A stretch of 64,000 nucleotides of DNA from Microtetraspora sp. NBRC 16547 (GTDB lineage Bacteria > Actinomycetota > Actinomycetes > Streptosporangiales > Streptosporangiaceae), in the NCBI RefSeq assembly GCF_030268965.1, contig NZ_BSSE01000009.1, positions 124,001 through 188,000 on the forward strand. Direction: 5' to 3'. Below the pieces are notes generated by a model. It was not told the DNA's origin. It did no database searches and saw only the letters and a program-made list of their open reading frames with translations. This document shows positions 24,499 to 33,070 of the stretch, in pieces; position 1 is the first letter of the stretch, and each line of letters opens with the position of its first letter. The translations under genes and the position numbers were made by a program.

Positions 24499-25674
24499 AT
24501 GAGCATCGAAGAAGTCGACCTCGCGCTGCGCGGCCGTGCCGAGGAACGTGACAGGATCTCGGACGACCTGCTGGACCTCGACTCGCACCCGGGTTACCGG
24601 CTGCTCAAGGGTGCGCGGCTGACCGGGGAGACCCGGCGCCGCTGGGACGAGGCACAGGCCCGAGCGGTGACCTTGTGGTGGCTGTTCGACGCCTACCGGG
24701 GGGTGCTCGATCGCGCGCAGGAGCTCAGGGCCGGCAAGCCCGACCTGGCCGCGCTGACCGGGCTGCTCGCCGGCCCGTCGGTGGAGCTGAAGCCGGAGAA
24801 CGTGCCCGTCGAGAAGCGGTCGCTGCTGCGGGCCGCAGGCGAGTGGATCACGCTGGACACGGTGGTGGCGCGGATGGACGCCGCCTACCGCGATGTCGCC
24901 GAGATGGTCGCGGCCGCGGACGACGCCTGGAGTGCGCTGCTCCCGCGGCTCGACGAGGCCGATGTTGCCCGCCGCTCGGCTCAGGACCTGCTGCGCGACC
25001 TGGACGGCGACGATCCGGATCTGGAGCGCGTCGGCGCCGGGATCGACCGGATTCGCGCGGCGGTCACCGCCGACCCGCTCGGCTCTGCCGCCCCCGATGG
25101 CAAGATCGGTGGCGAGCTCGACGGATTGCTCGCCGACCTCACCGCCCGTCGCGGGCTGCTGGAGCAGGCCGCGCGGATCCGGGCGGAGTACGGCGACCGG
25201 GCCCACCGCCTCGGCGAGCGCATCGCGCAGGTCGCCGAGGCCGAGAACGAGGCCCGCTCGATCCGGGACACGGTACTCGTCAAGATCGCGTCACCCGCGC
25301 TGCCGGCGCTGCCGGACCAGGCCGCCGCGCTGCGGGACCGGCTGGACGCGCTGGATACGGCCGGCGACCGCTGGCTGGAGCTGGTCGAGCGGCTGACCGG
25401 GCTGGAACGGGCCGTGGACGAGGCGCTGGAGCGAGCGCGGACCGCGACCGAATCGATGGCGGGCCTCATCGGCCGCCGTGACGAGCTGCGTGGCCGGCTG
25501 GAGGCTTACCACGCCAAGGTGGTCCGGCTCGGGCAGGCCGAGGATGCCGCGCTCGGTGAGATGTACGGCGAGGCCCGCGCCCTGCTCTGGACGGCACCGT
25601 GCGATCTACGGCAGGCTACCGTCGCGATCGCCGCCTACCAGCGGGCGATCAGCCGGATCGGAGTGGCGGGATGA
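24499..25674 (+). CDS. Coiled-coil protein, first gene of the PknG operon
   Basis: A 391-residue cytoplasmic protein with no membrane segment. Composition and heptads (LARRGLLEQAARIRAEYGDR, QAAALRDRLDALDTAG, DELRGRLEAYHAKVVRL) indicate long alpha-helical coiled coils. The start is taken at ATG 24499 (MSIEEVDLALRG); ATG 24475 would add eight residues. Its stop overlaps the pknG start (ATGA), so it is coupled to the kinase. It has no catalytic motif that I recognise. The operon position suggests a scaffold or partner of PknG; that is inference. Confidence 0.82.
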   Translation: MSIEEVDLALRGRAEERDRISDDLLDLDSHPGYRLLKGARLTGETRRRWDEAQARAVTLWWLFDAYRGVLDRAQELRAGKPDLAALTGLLAGPSVELKPENVPVEKRSLLRAAGEWITLDTVVARMDAAYRDVAEMVAAADDAWSALLPRLDEADVARRSAQDLLRDLDGDDPDLERVGAGIDRIRAAVTADPLGSAAPDGKIGGELDGLLADLTARRGLLEQAARIRAEYGDRAHRLGERIAQVAEAENEARSIRDTVLVKIASPALPALPDQAAALRDRLDALDTAGDRWLELVERLTGLERAVDEALERARTATESMAGLIGRRDELRGRLEAYHAKVVRLGQAEDAALGEMYGEARALLWTAPCDLRQATVAIAAYQRAISRIGVAG

Positions 25675-27872
25675 TCAGATGCGCCCAGCCAGGGTGCGGC
25701 GGCACGGTGGAGGACGGTTACTGCGACGCCTGCGGCCTGGCCCCACAGCCGGAGCCGGCCCCGCCCTCGGCGCCGTTGACCAGACCATCCATCCCGCTGG
25801 ACATGTCGGGTACAGCCCGCGCCGGCACGAGCCGGTCGAGCAGCCGGTCGAGCCGGGGCCAGCTCGGGATGGGCCTGGTCGAGGTGCCGGCCGTGCCGTA
25901 CCGGGACCCGGCCGGGGTGGTGCTGGCCGACGCCCAGGTGCCGGAGGACCGGCGCTTCTGCGGCAATCCCGACTGCGGCAAGCCGGTGGGCCGCCGCAGA
26001 GGTGACCAGCCGGGGCGGCCGGAGGGGTTCTGCCCGCACTGCGGCTGGCGGTTCTCGTTCACGCCCAAGCTCGCCGAGGGCGACCTCGTCGGCGGGCAGT
26101 ACGAGGTCAAGGGCTGTCTGGCGCACGGTGGTCTCGGCTGGATCTACCTGGCGGCCGACCGGCACCTGGAAGGCCGGTGGGTGGTCCTGAAGGGGCTGCT
26201 CGACACCGGGGACGTGGAGGCGCTGGCCGCGGCGGAGGCCGAGCGGCATTTCCTCACCGCGATGGACCATCCGAACATCGTCAAGATCTTCAACTTCGTC
26301 ACCCACCCCGACCCCGGCACCGGGACGATGGTGGGCTACATCGTGATGGAGTACATCGGCGGCGTGCCGCTCCAGGAGATGCTGCGCGCGCGGCTGACGG
26401 AAAGCGACAACCGCCAGGCGCTCCCGGTCGCCCAGGTCATCGCCTACGGGCTGGAGATCCTCAAGGCCTTCGGCTACCTGCACGACCAGGGCCTGCTGTA
26501 CTGCGATCTGAAGCCGGGCAACGTCATCCAGGTGGAGGAGCAGCTCAAGCTCATCGATCTCGGCGCCGTGCGGCGGATCGACGACGCGGACAGCGCGCTC
26601 TACGGGACGGTCGGGTACCAGGCACCGGAGATCGCCTTCGACGGGCCGTCAGTCTGTTCCGACCTCTACACGGTGGGGCGCACGCTCGCGGTGCTGAGCT
26701 TCCCGTTCAGCCCCGTCAGCGGCGGGTCCGCCGCTCCACTGCCGGCGATCGACCAGACGTACGAGTCCTACCGCCGGTTCCTGGAGCGGGCAACCGACTC
26801 CGAGCCCGCCCGGCGGTTCCAGGGCACGGCGGAGATGTCCGACCAGCTCGTCGGCGTGCTCAGGGAGGTGCGCGCCGCCGAGGAGGGCGTTCCCCACCCC
26901 GCGCAGTCCGGACTGTTCGGCCCGGAGCGCCGGGCCGTCGGAACCGAGCTCGCCCCGGCTGCCACGGGGCAGGTCTTCGGCCCGCTCGACCGCCTCGCGT
27001 CCGCGTCCGCGTTGCCCGCCCCCCTGGTGGACCCGCTCGACCTCGCCGCCGGCCTGCTCGCGGGCCTCACTTCGGGAAACCCCGCCGAGCTGGTGACGCT
27101 GCTCGAATCCGCCCCGTCCACCCCGGAGACCACGCTCGCGCTGATCAGGGTGCTCAGTGAACTCGGCCGTCCGGTCCCGGACCAGCTGTTCGCGGACGCC
27201 GCCGGGCAGCTGCCGGGAGACTGGCGGATCTGGTGGTATCGGGGGGTCGGGCAGCTGGCCTCGGGGGACCCGGAGGAAGCAGCGCGCATCTTCGACGGGC
27301 TCTATTCGTGGCTCCCCGGCGAGGCCGCGCCCAGGCTGGCTCTCGCGTTCGCCCTCGAAGCCGGCGGAGCGGGCCAGGAGGCGGCTCGCCACTATGCGGC
27401 CATCTGGCAGACAGACCGGTCATACGTGAGCGCCGGCTTCGGCCTGGCCAGGCTCCGGCTGGCGGAGGGCGACCGCGCCGGGGCGGCCGCCGGCCTGGAC
27501 GAGGTGCCCGCGACCTCCATCCACCGCACCGCCGCGCAGGCGGCCGCGGTGGCGGCGGCCGTGCGAGGACATGACCCCGCCGAAGGCGAGCTCGTCGCCG
27601 CGGGCGAGCGGCTGCGGAGTCTGAAGCTCGACGCCCGGGACCGCGACGGGCTGCTCTCGGAGGTGCTGCGGAGCGCCCTCGGCCGGGTCACCACCGGTCA
27701 GGCCACCTCATCAGGGCAGGCGACGCTGCTGGGCACACCGCTGCATGAGCAGGGTGTGCGCGCCGAACTGGAGCGCGTCTACCGGGCGCTGGCCAGATCG
27801 GCGCGATCCGTGGAGGAGCGGCACGACTTCGTCGATTTGGCCAACACCGTACGCCCGAGGACGCTGTGGTGA
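25671..27872 (+). CDS. pknG: Serine/threonine protein kinase PknG
   Basis: A 733-residue soluble kinase with the PknG layout. An extra N-terminal zinc ribbon (Cys residues in CAQPGCGG and YCDACG) precedes the family's rubredoxin-like knuckles (FCGNPDCGK, FCPHCGWRFSF). Kinase domain about 150-400: Gly loop LAHGGLGWIYLA, Lys in WVVLKGLL, catalytic LLYCDLKPGNVI (Cys replaces the Arg of HRD, as in PknG) and IDLGAVR in place of DFG. The C-terminal 300 residues are TPR-like helices. In mycobacteria PknG phosphorylates the FHA protein GarA in response to amino acids sensed by GlnH/GlnX; both sensor genes lie at the end of this operon. The start is in an ATGA overlap. Confidence 0.93.
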   Translation: MIRCAQPGCGGTVEDGYCDACGLAPQPEPAPPSAPLTRPSIPLDMSGTARAGTSRSSSRSSRGQLGMGLVEVPAVPYRDPAGVVLADAQVPEDRRFCGNPDCGKPVGRRRGDQPGRPEGFCPHCGWRFSFTPKLAEGDLVGGQYEVKGCLAHGGLGWIYLAADRHLEGRWVVLKGLLDTGDVEALAAAEAERHFLTAMDHPNIVKIFNFVTHPDPGTGTMVGYIVMEYIGGVPLQEMLRARLTESDNRQALPVAQVIAYGLEILKAFGYLHDQGLLYCDLKPGNVIQVEEQLKLIDLGAVRRIDDADSALYGTVGYQAPEIAFDGPSVCSDLYTVGRTLAVLSFPFSPVSGGSAAPLPAIDQTYESYRRFLERATDSEPARRFQGTAEMSDQLVGVLREVRAAEEGVPHPAQSGLFGPERRAVGTELAPAATGQVFGPLDRLASASALPAPLVDPLDLAAGLLAGLTSGNPAELVTLLESAPSTPETTLALIRVLSELGRPVPDQLFADAAGQLPGDWRIWWYRGVGQLASGDPEEAARIFDGLYSWLPGEAAPRLALAFALEAGGAGQEAARHYAAIWQTDRSYVSAGFGLARLRLAEGDRAGAAAGLDEVPATSIHRTAAQAAAVAAAVRGHDPAEGELVAAGERLRSLKLDARDRDGLLSEVLRSALGRVTTGQATSSGQATLLGTPLHEQGVRAELERVYRALARSARSVEERHDFVDLANTVRPRTLW

Positions 27873-28804
27873 GCGGCGCCTGTCCCGCCTGCGGGACGCT
27901 CGTCCTGGTGGGCGAGGCATTCTGCGAGCAGTGCGGCCACGCGCTGGGAGTCGCCGGCTGCACCGCCTGCGGCGCTCCGGCGGTCGGGGCCGACGGATAC
28001 TGCGAGAACTGCGGCATGCTCCAGCCCTCCGGCCGCGACCACGTCGAGATCGAGCTGGAGATCGCGGCCGGGGTGAGCGACCGTGGCCTGCGGCACAGCC
28101 GCAACGAGGACGCCATGGCGCTGACGGCGGCGGGCACGGTGGCGGGCACGGCGGCGGGCACGGCGGCGGGCACGGTGGCCGTAGGAGTGGTCTGTGACGG
28201 GGTGTCCACCTCGCTGCGCCCGGAGGAGGCCTCCCAGACCGCCGTCGACACTGCCGTGGCCGCCCTGGCGAAGCAGCTGGGGGAGGGGGCCGACCCCGAG
28301 ACCGCGACCCGGGAGGCGGTACGGCTCGCCGCCGAAGCCGTCTTCGCCTTGGCCGAGCAGGGCGAGGACGCGCCCGCCTGCACTTACGTGTCGGCGGTGG
28401 TCGGCGGACGGCAGGTCACGGTCGGCTGGGTGGGCGACAGCCGGGCCTACTGGCTCGGATCCGGATCCGAGGTGCTGACCGGTGACGACGCCACCCCGGG
28501 AACGCACATGCTGACCGCCTGGCTGGGCGCGGACGCGGGCGAGGTCGTGCCGCACATCCGCACGTTCACCCCGGACGGGCCGGGCGTGGTCCTGCTGTGC
28601 AGCGACGGCCTGTGGAATTACTACCCCGAGCCGGCGACGCTCGCGGCCGTCGCCCTGAACGCCACCCCCCGCGCGGCGGCACAGCGGCTCGTGCGGCTCG
28701 CGCTGGAGGCCGGAGGACACGACAACATCACCGTCGTGGTGATCCCTTTCGGACCCGGGGATCAGGCCGAGGCCACCGTGGTCTTCCCGAAGGAGCAGCA
28801 GTGA
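27869..28804 (+). CDS. PP2C-type protein phosphatase with double zinc ribbon
   Basis: A 311-residue metal-dependent Ser/Thr phosphatase. Residues 1-55 carry two zinc ribbons (CPACG...FCEQCG and CTACG...YCENCG). PP2C motifs follow in order: GLRHSRNEDAM, VVCDGVS (the usual DGMGG is shortened to DGVS), VGWVGDSRAYWL, LLCSDGLWNYY and GGHDNITVVVI. All metal-binding Asp positions are present. A Gly-Thr-Val/Ala tract encoded by four 12-bp repeats sits between motifs 1 and 2. The start GTG 27869 overlaps the pknG stop (GTGA) and its stop overlaps the VWA start. It is the obvious antagonist of PknG, dephosphorylating the same targets; this pairing is inferred. Confidence 0.92.
   Translation: MSGACPACGTLVLVGEAFCEQCGHALGVAGCTACGAPAVGADGYCENCGMLQPSGRDHVEIELEIAAGVSDRGLRHSRNEDAMALTAAGTVAGTAAGTAAGTVAVGVVCDGVSTSLRPEEASQTAVDTAVAALAKQLGEGADPETATREAVRLAAEAVFALAEQGEDAPACTYVSAVVGGRQVTVGWVGDSRAYWLGSGSEVLTGDDATPGTHMLTAWLGADAGEVVPHIRTFTPDGPGVVLLCSDGLWNYYPEPATLAAVALNATPRAAAQRLVRLALEAGGHDNITVVVIPFGPGDQAEATVVFPKEQQ
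28129..28176 (+). repeat. Four 12-bp tandem repeats inside the PP2C gene
   Basis: The unit GGCGGGCACGG(C/T) occurs four times in frame, encoding AGT(V/A) repeats in a loop between phosphatase motifs 1 and 2. Being a multiple of three, copy-number change would lengthen or shorten the loop without a frameshift. Confidence 0.85.
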
Positions 28805-30090
28805 CCGACTTCACCATGCGCGTAGACCAGAACAAATACCTTCCTGCGGGAAGCGGGGAGGTGCACGCGATCGTCACGGTCGAGGCGAGCGGCCCGATCG
28901 AGCGTGCCCCCACGGCCGAGGCCGCCGAGATCATCATCGTCGACACCTCCGGCTCGATGTCGTACGACAAGATCGCCGAGGCGAGGAAGGCCGCGCGGGC
29001 CGCCATCGACACCCTCCGCGACGGCGTGCACTTCGCGGTCGTCGCCGGCAACCACGAAGCCCAGATCGTCTTCCCCGACCGGGCGGCGCTGGTGCCGGCG
29101 ACCCCGGAGAGCAGGAACGCCGCGAGGGAGGCCGTCACCCGGCTGGTGGCCGACGGGGGGACGGCGATGGGCCGGTGGCTGCGTCGCGCCGCCGATCTGT
29201 TCAGCGATTTCCAGCAGGCGTACCCCGGCGCGATCAAGCATGCCATCCTGCTGACCGACGGAAAGAACGAGCACGAGAAGGCGCCGGAGTTCGCCGCGAA
29301 CCTGGCGTACTGTACGGGGAAGTTCGTCTGCGACTGCCGCGGTGTGGGCGTCGACTGGGTGGTCGCCGAGCTTCGCGAGATCGCCTCCACCTTGCTCGGC
29401 AGCGTGATGGACATCCGCCGGCCCGAGGACCTGGAGGCCGACTTCCGGGCGATGACCCAGGCGGCGATGGGCAAGACGGTCGCGGACGTGGCGCTGCGTC
29501 TGTGGACGCCGCGCGCGGCGAAGCTGAACTTCGTCAAGCAGGTCTCGCCGACGTTGGAGGACCTGACCGGCCGCCGCACCGAGGTGGACGCGCTGACCGG
29601 CGACTACCCCACCGGAGCCTGGGGTGGTGAATCCCGCGAGTACCACATCAACGTGCGGGTGCCGGCCGGGAACGTCGGCCAGGAGATGCGCGCCGGCCTG
29701 GTGCGGCTGGTTCTGCCCGGGACCGGGGAGGTGCTGGCCAAGGGGAACATCCTGGCGCAGTGGAGCGACGACCCCGTCCAGTCGACCCGCATCAATCCCC
29801 GGGTGGCCCACTACACCGGCCAGCAGGAACTCGCCTCGCTCATCCAGGAGGGCCTGCAGGCCCGCAACGACGGCGACCTGGACACCGCGACCGCACGGCT
29901 CGGCAAGGCACGCGGCATCGCGGAGAAGGCCGGCAACGAGGAGACCGCCAAGCTGCTCGACAAGGTGATCGAGGTCGACCCTGACACGGGAACCGCCCGC
30001 CTCCGGCGGGACGTCGACAAGGCGGACGAGATCGCGCTCGACACCCGGTCGGTCCGCACCGTCCGGATGCGCAAGGACCCGGAGGCCTGA
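28801..30090 (+). CDS. VWA-domain protein of the PknG operon
   Basis: A 429-residue cytoplasmic protein. The von Willebrand A domain (about residues 40-220) keeps all MIDAS metal-site elements: DTSGSMS, the Thr in DGGTAMG and the Asp in LLTDGKNEHE. A Cys cluster (YCTGKFVCDCRG) lies inside the VWA fold. The C-terminal half holds beta-rich and helical segments (QQELASLIQEGLQARNDGDL) that may bind partners. It starts at GTG 28801, overlapping the phosphatase stop (GTGA), and is followed three bases later by the FHA gene. It is presumably a metal-dependent adaptor in the kinase/phosphatase complex; no enzymatic role is seen. Confidence 0.88.
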   Translation: MTDFTMRVDQNKYLPAGSGEVHAIVTVEASGPIERAPTAEAAEIIIVDTSGSMSYDKIAEARKAARAAIDTLRDGVHFAVVAGNHEAQIVFPDRAALVPATPESRNAAREAVTRLVADGGTAMGRWLRRAADLFSDFQQAYPGAIKHAILLTDGKNEHEKAPEFAANLAYCTGKFVCDCRGVGVDWVVAELREIASTLLGSVMDIRRPEDLEADFRAMTQAAMGKTVADVALRLWTPRAAKLNFVKQVSPTLEDLTGRRTEVDALTGDYPTGAWGGESREYHINVRVPAGNVGQEMRAGLVRLVLPGTGEVLAKGNILAQWSDDPVQSTRINPRVAHYTGQQELASLIQEGLQARNDGDLDTATARLGKARGIAEKAGNEETAKLLDKVIEVDPDTGTARLRRDVDKADEIALDTRSVRTVRMRKDPEA

Positions 30091-30092
30091 GC

Positions 30093-30773
30093 ATGGCGAT
30101 CTGCCCGGTAGGGCACGACTCCGCGGACGAGGAGTACTGCGACGTCTGCGGCGCGCTGCTGGCGGGCACCCCGCCCGGCCCGGCTGCTTCGGCTCCGGCC
30201 GTCCCGCCCGGCGCCCACCAGATGGACGACTGCCCCGACTGCGGGGCACCTCGTGGCGGCCGATTCTGCGAGAGCTGCGGGTACGACTTCGTGCTCGGCG
30301 GCGGGAACCGGGGGACGCCGCCCTCCACGCAGCCCTCCACGCCCTCCATGCCCTCCATGCCGGCCATTCCGGCCTCCGGCTGGGTCGCGGTGATCGAGGC
30401 GGACCGTGGCCACTACGAGGCGATGATCGCGCAGGGCGGCCCCGACGCGGCCCGCGTCACGTTCCCGCCGTACTGCCCGGAGCGGCGGGTACCTCTGGTC
30501 GGGACCGAGGTCAGGATCGGGCGGCGCAGCCAGTCGCGGGGGCTGGCCCCCGAAATCGACCTGGCCGGGCCGCCCGAGGATCCGGGCGTCTCCCACCTGC
30601 ACGCGGTGCTGCTCGCACAGGCCGACGGGACGTGGCAGCTCGTCGACCCGGGATCCGCAAACGGAACTCTGCTCAACGGCAAGACGGTGGAGCACAACGC
30701 GCTGATCCCGCTCGGCGACGGGGATCGCGTCCACGTCGGCGCATGGACCAGCATCACGGTGCGGAAGGGCTGA
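30093..30773 (+). CDS. FHA-domain protein with double zinc ribbon
   Basis: A 226-residue protein. The N terminus has two zinc ribbons (CPVGHDSADEEYCDVCG and CPDCGAPRGGRFCESCG), then a Pro/Ser/Thr linker with PSTPSMPSMP repeats. The C-terminal FHA domain shows EVRIGRRSQ, GVSHLHAVLL and DPGSANGTLLNG, the phosphothreonine-binding residues of the fold. In mycobacteria the PknG substrate is the FHA protein GarA, whose N-terminal ETTS motif is phosphorylated; that motif is absent here, although the linker is Thr-rich. It may be the operon's phospho-reader or a PknG substrate. It sits two bases after the VWA stop and one base before the GlnX-like gene. Confidence 0.9.
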   Translation: MAICPVGHDSADEEYCDVCGALLAGTPPGPAASAPAVPPGAHQMDDCPDCGAPRGGRFCESCGYDFVLGGGNRGTPPSTQPSTPSMPSMPAIPASGWVAVIEADRGHYEAMIAQGGPDAARVTFPPYCPERRVPLVGTEVRIGRRSQSRGLAPEIDLAGPPEDPGVSHLHAVLLAQADGTWQLVDPGSANGTLLNGKTVEHNALIPLGDGDRVHVGAWTSITVRKG

Positions 30774-30774
30774 G

Positions 30775-32232
30775 ATGGCCGTTGTCACCCCCACCACCAC
30801 CGGCCCCGCGTCCGTGCCCGTTCCTCCGTCCGCGCCTGTAGCCGCGCCTACGCCCACCCCTTCGCCGCCGCGCGCCCTGCGGCTGCGAACGGTTCCCGGC
30901 CGGATCCGCGCCGGGGCCGGTGCCGCCGTCCTCGCCGTCGGCCTGCTGTTCGCGCTGATGGGTGTGGCTCTGGGGCACGCCGGGGACGGACTGCGGGCGA
31001 TCGGGCACACAGCGGGCCCGCAGGTGGTGGCCACCGCCGACCTGTACTTCGCGCTGAGCGACATGGACGCTCAGGTAGCCACTGTGCTGCTGGCCGGGGA
31101 AGAGAGCGGGCCCGGCCGCCAGGCGGCGCTGGACCGCTACGATCAGCGCCGCGCGCAGGCCGACAGCGCCGTGCTGCAGGCCGCCGACCTGGCTCGCGGC
31201 GACCCGACGGGGCAGCTGACCGTGCGCGCCGTACTCGACGGGCTCGGCCGCTACGAGCGGCTCGCGTCGCGCGCCCTGCTCCTGGACGAGCAGTCCCGGC
31301 ATGGCGCCGGACCCCCCTCGCGGCCGGCTCTCGACGTCTATCGCCAGGCCACCGACCTGATGCGGTTGGACCTGCTGCCCAAGGCGTACAACCTCACGCT
31401 CGACAGCGGGACCGTCGTCAGGCACGCTTACGCGGACGAGTCGTCCGCCGTGCTGGCGGGCCGGTTCTGGGTGGCGCTCGGTGGGGCGCTCGCGCTGGCC
31501 GTCCTGGTCGCGTTGCAGGTCTTCCTGGCCCGTAGGTTCCGCCGTGCGATCAACCCGGCGCTGCTGGCGGCCACCGTCGTCGTCGGTGTGCTGACCATCG
31601 CGGGAGTGCTCGTCCTGCAGCGGGTGTCCGACGATCTGCGGACGGCCAAGGAGGATGGCTTCGACTCGGTTCTCGTGCTGTCTCGGGCACGCGCGATCGG
31701 AAACAGTCTGCACGGTGACGAGAGCAGGTATCTGCTCGACCCGCAGCGGGCGGACACCTACGAGCAGGTATACCTCGACAAGTCACAGTCGGTGCTCTAC
31801 GTCCCCGGCGGGAACCTGGACAAGTACTACGCCGCGGTGGACAACAGCGTCGCCGCCTTCCCCGGCAAGGCGGACTTCCTCGGCTTCTACGGCTCGGAGG
31901 CCGACCGAATCACCCTGCCCGGCCAGCGTGAGGCACTGGCCAAGGTGCTCACGCTTTACCGGCAGTTCCAGCACGATGACCGGCAGATGCGGCAGTTCGC
32001 CACAACGGGCAAGAACAGGGACGCCGTGCGGCAGGCCATGGGCGCCTCGTTCGGGGCCTACGACGGCGCTCTGGTCGAGTTGACCAAGCTGCACCGACTG
32101 GCGTTCGACGCCGCCGTGGCGGCGGGCGACCGCGCACTCGGCGGCTGGAACCTTCTGCTGCCAGGGGCGGCGCTCGCCGCCGCCCTACTGATCCTGGTCG
32201 GAGTCCGGCCCCGGCTCGCCGAGTACCGGTGA
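30775..32232 (+). CDS. GlnX-like membrane sensor
   Basis: A 485-residue membrane protein with four predicted helices at about residues 45-67, 230-252, 261-283 and 455-475. They separate two extracytoplasmic helical domains of roughly 160 and 170 residues (each rich in Asp, Tyr and Leu heptads). Pro/Ala-rich cytoplasmic N terminus. This topology and its place beside a GlnH-like binding protein match mycobacterial GlnX, which relays the amino-acid-bound state of GlnH across the membrane to PknG. Sequence similarity itself is judged from pattern and context rather than alignment. Confidence 0.83.
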   Translation: MAVVTPTTTGPASVPVPPSAPVAAPTPTPSPPRALRLRTVPGRIRAGAGAAVLAVGLLFALMGVALGHAGDGLRAIGHTAGPQVVATADLYFALSDMDAQVATVLLAGEESGPGRQAALDRYDQRRAQADSAVLQAADLARGDPTGQLTVRAVLDGLGRYERLASRALLLDEQSRHGAGPPSRPALDVYRQATDLMRLDLLPKAYNLTLDSGTVVRHAYADESSAVLAGRFWVALGGALALAVLVALQVFLARRFRRAINPALLAATVVVGVLTIAGVLVLQRVSDDLRTAKEDGFDSVLVLSRARAIGNSLHGDESRYLLDPQRADTYEQVYLDKSQSVLYVPGGNLDKYYAAVDNSVAAFPGKADFLGFYGSEADRITLPGQREALAKVLTLYRQFQHDDRQMRQFATTGKNRDAVRQAMGASFGAYDGALVELTKLHRLAFDAAVAAGDRALGGWNLLLPGAALAAALLILVGVRPRLAEYR

Positions 32233-32245
32233 AGGGAAGATGTTC

Positions 32246-33070
32246 ATGGTCGCGCTGACCAGGAGGGGCCGATTGCGGCGCATCACCGCCTCGGTGCTGC
32301 TAGGGGCCGTAGCGCTGCTGTCGGCGACGGCCTGCGGCGCCGGCTCGTCGATCCTCGACAAGGATGTCCTGGTCATCGGGGTGAAGCCGGACCAGCCCGG
32401 GTTGGGGATGAAGAAGGCGGAGGGTGAGTTCGCCGGCTTCGACGTCGATGTGGCCGCCTACATCGCCCGCAAGCTGGGGAAGAACGCCAGGTTCGTCGCG
32501 GTGCCCTCGTCCGAGCGGGAGAAGGCGCTCATGGACGGCTCGATCGATCTGGTCGTCGCCACCTATTCGATCACCCCGGAACGCAAGACGAAGGTGGCCT
32601 TCGGCGGGCCGTACTACGTCGCACACCAGGACACTCTCGTACGGGCCCGGGAGAGCGCGGTCACCGGCGTGCGGGACCTGAAGGGGCGCAAGTTGTGCCA
32701 GGTGACCGGTTCGAACTCCTGGCGCCGGGTGAAGGAGGAACGGAAGATCGCCGTGGAACTGGTCGAGGCCGCCTCCTACAGCGAGTGCATGTCCGATCTG
32801 AAGGCGGGGAAGGTGGACGCGGTATCCACCGACGACCTCATCCTGGCCGGCTTCGCCACCTCGGATCTGAAGATCGTCAACGCGCCGTTCACCGACGAGC
32901 GGTACGGCGTGGGCATCAAGGCCGGGGACTTGGACGGCTGCGAGGCGGTCAACAAGGCCATCACCGAGATGTACCTGGACGGAACCGCCAAGAAGCTGCT
33001 GCAGGAGTGGTTCGGGAAGTCCGGCCTGGCGCTCACTTTCACCGTCCCGCAGTTCGAAGGCTGCGGTTGA
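32246..33070 (+). CDS. GlnH-like amino-acid-binding lipoprotein
   Basis: A 274-residue extracytoplasmic solute-binding protein of the glutamate/polar amino acid family. It has an Arg-rich signal peptide with lipobox-like SATAC, so it is probably lipid-anchored. Family signatures are FAGFDVDVAAYIARKLG, ALMDGSIDLVVATYSITPER and the terminal FTVPQFEGCG. ATG 32246 has better spacing to GAAGGGAAG than ATG 32240. No ABC permease or ATPase is adjacent, so it acts as a sensor rather than in transport, as does mycobacterial GlnH, which binds Asp/Glu/Asn. It overlaps the 3' end of the convergent next gene by 32 bases. Confidence 0.9.
   Translation: MVALTRRGRLRRITASVLLGAVALLSATACGAGSSILDKDVLVIGVKPDQPGLGMKKAEGEFAGFDVDVAAYIARKLGKNARFVAVPSSEREKALMDGSIDLVVATYSITPERKTKVAFGGPYYVAHQDTLVRARESAVTGVRDLKGRKLCQVTGSNSWRRVKEERKIAVELVEAASYSECMSDLKAGKVDAVSTDDLILAGFATSDLKIVNAPFTDERYGVGIKAGDLDGCEAVNKAITEMYLDGTAKKLLQEWFGKSGLALTFTVPQFEGCG

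Noticed and set aside
32246-33070. Binding protein of a glutamate ABC importer
   Set aside because: No permease or ATPase genes are adjacent, and the order with GlnX and PknG fits a sensor role.
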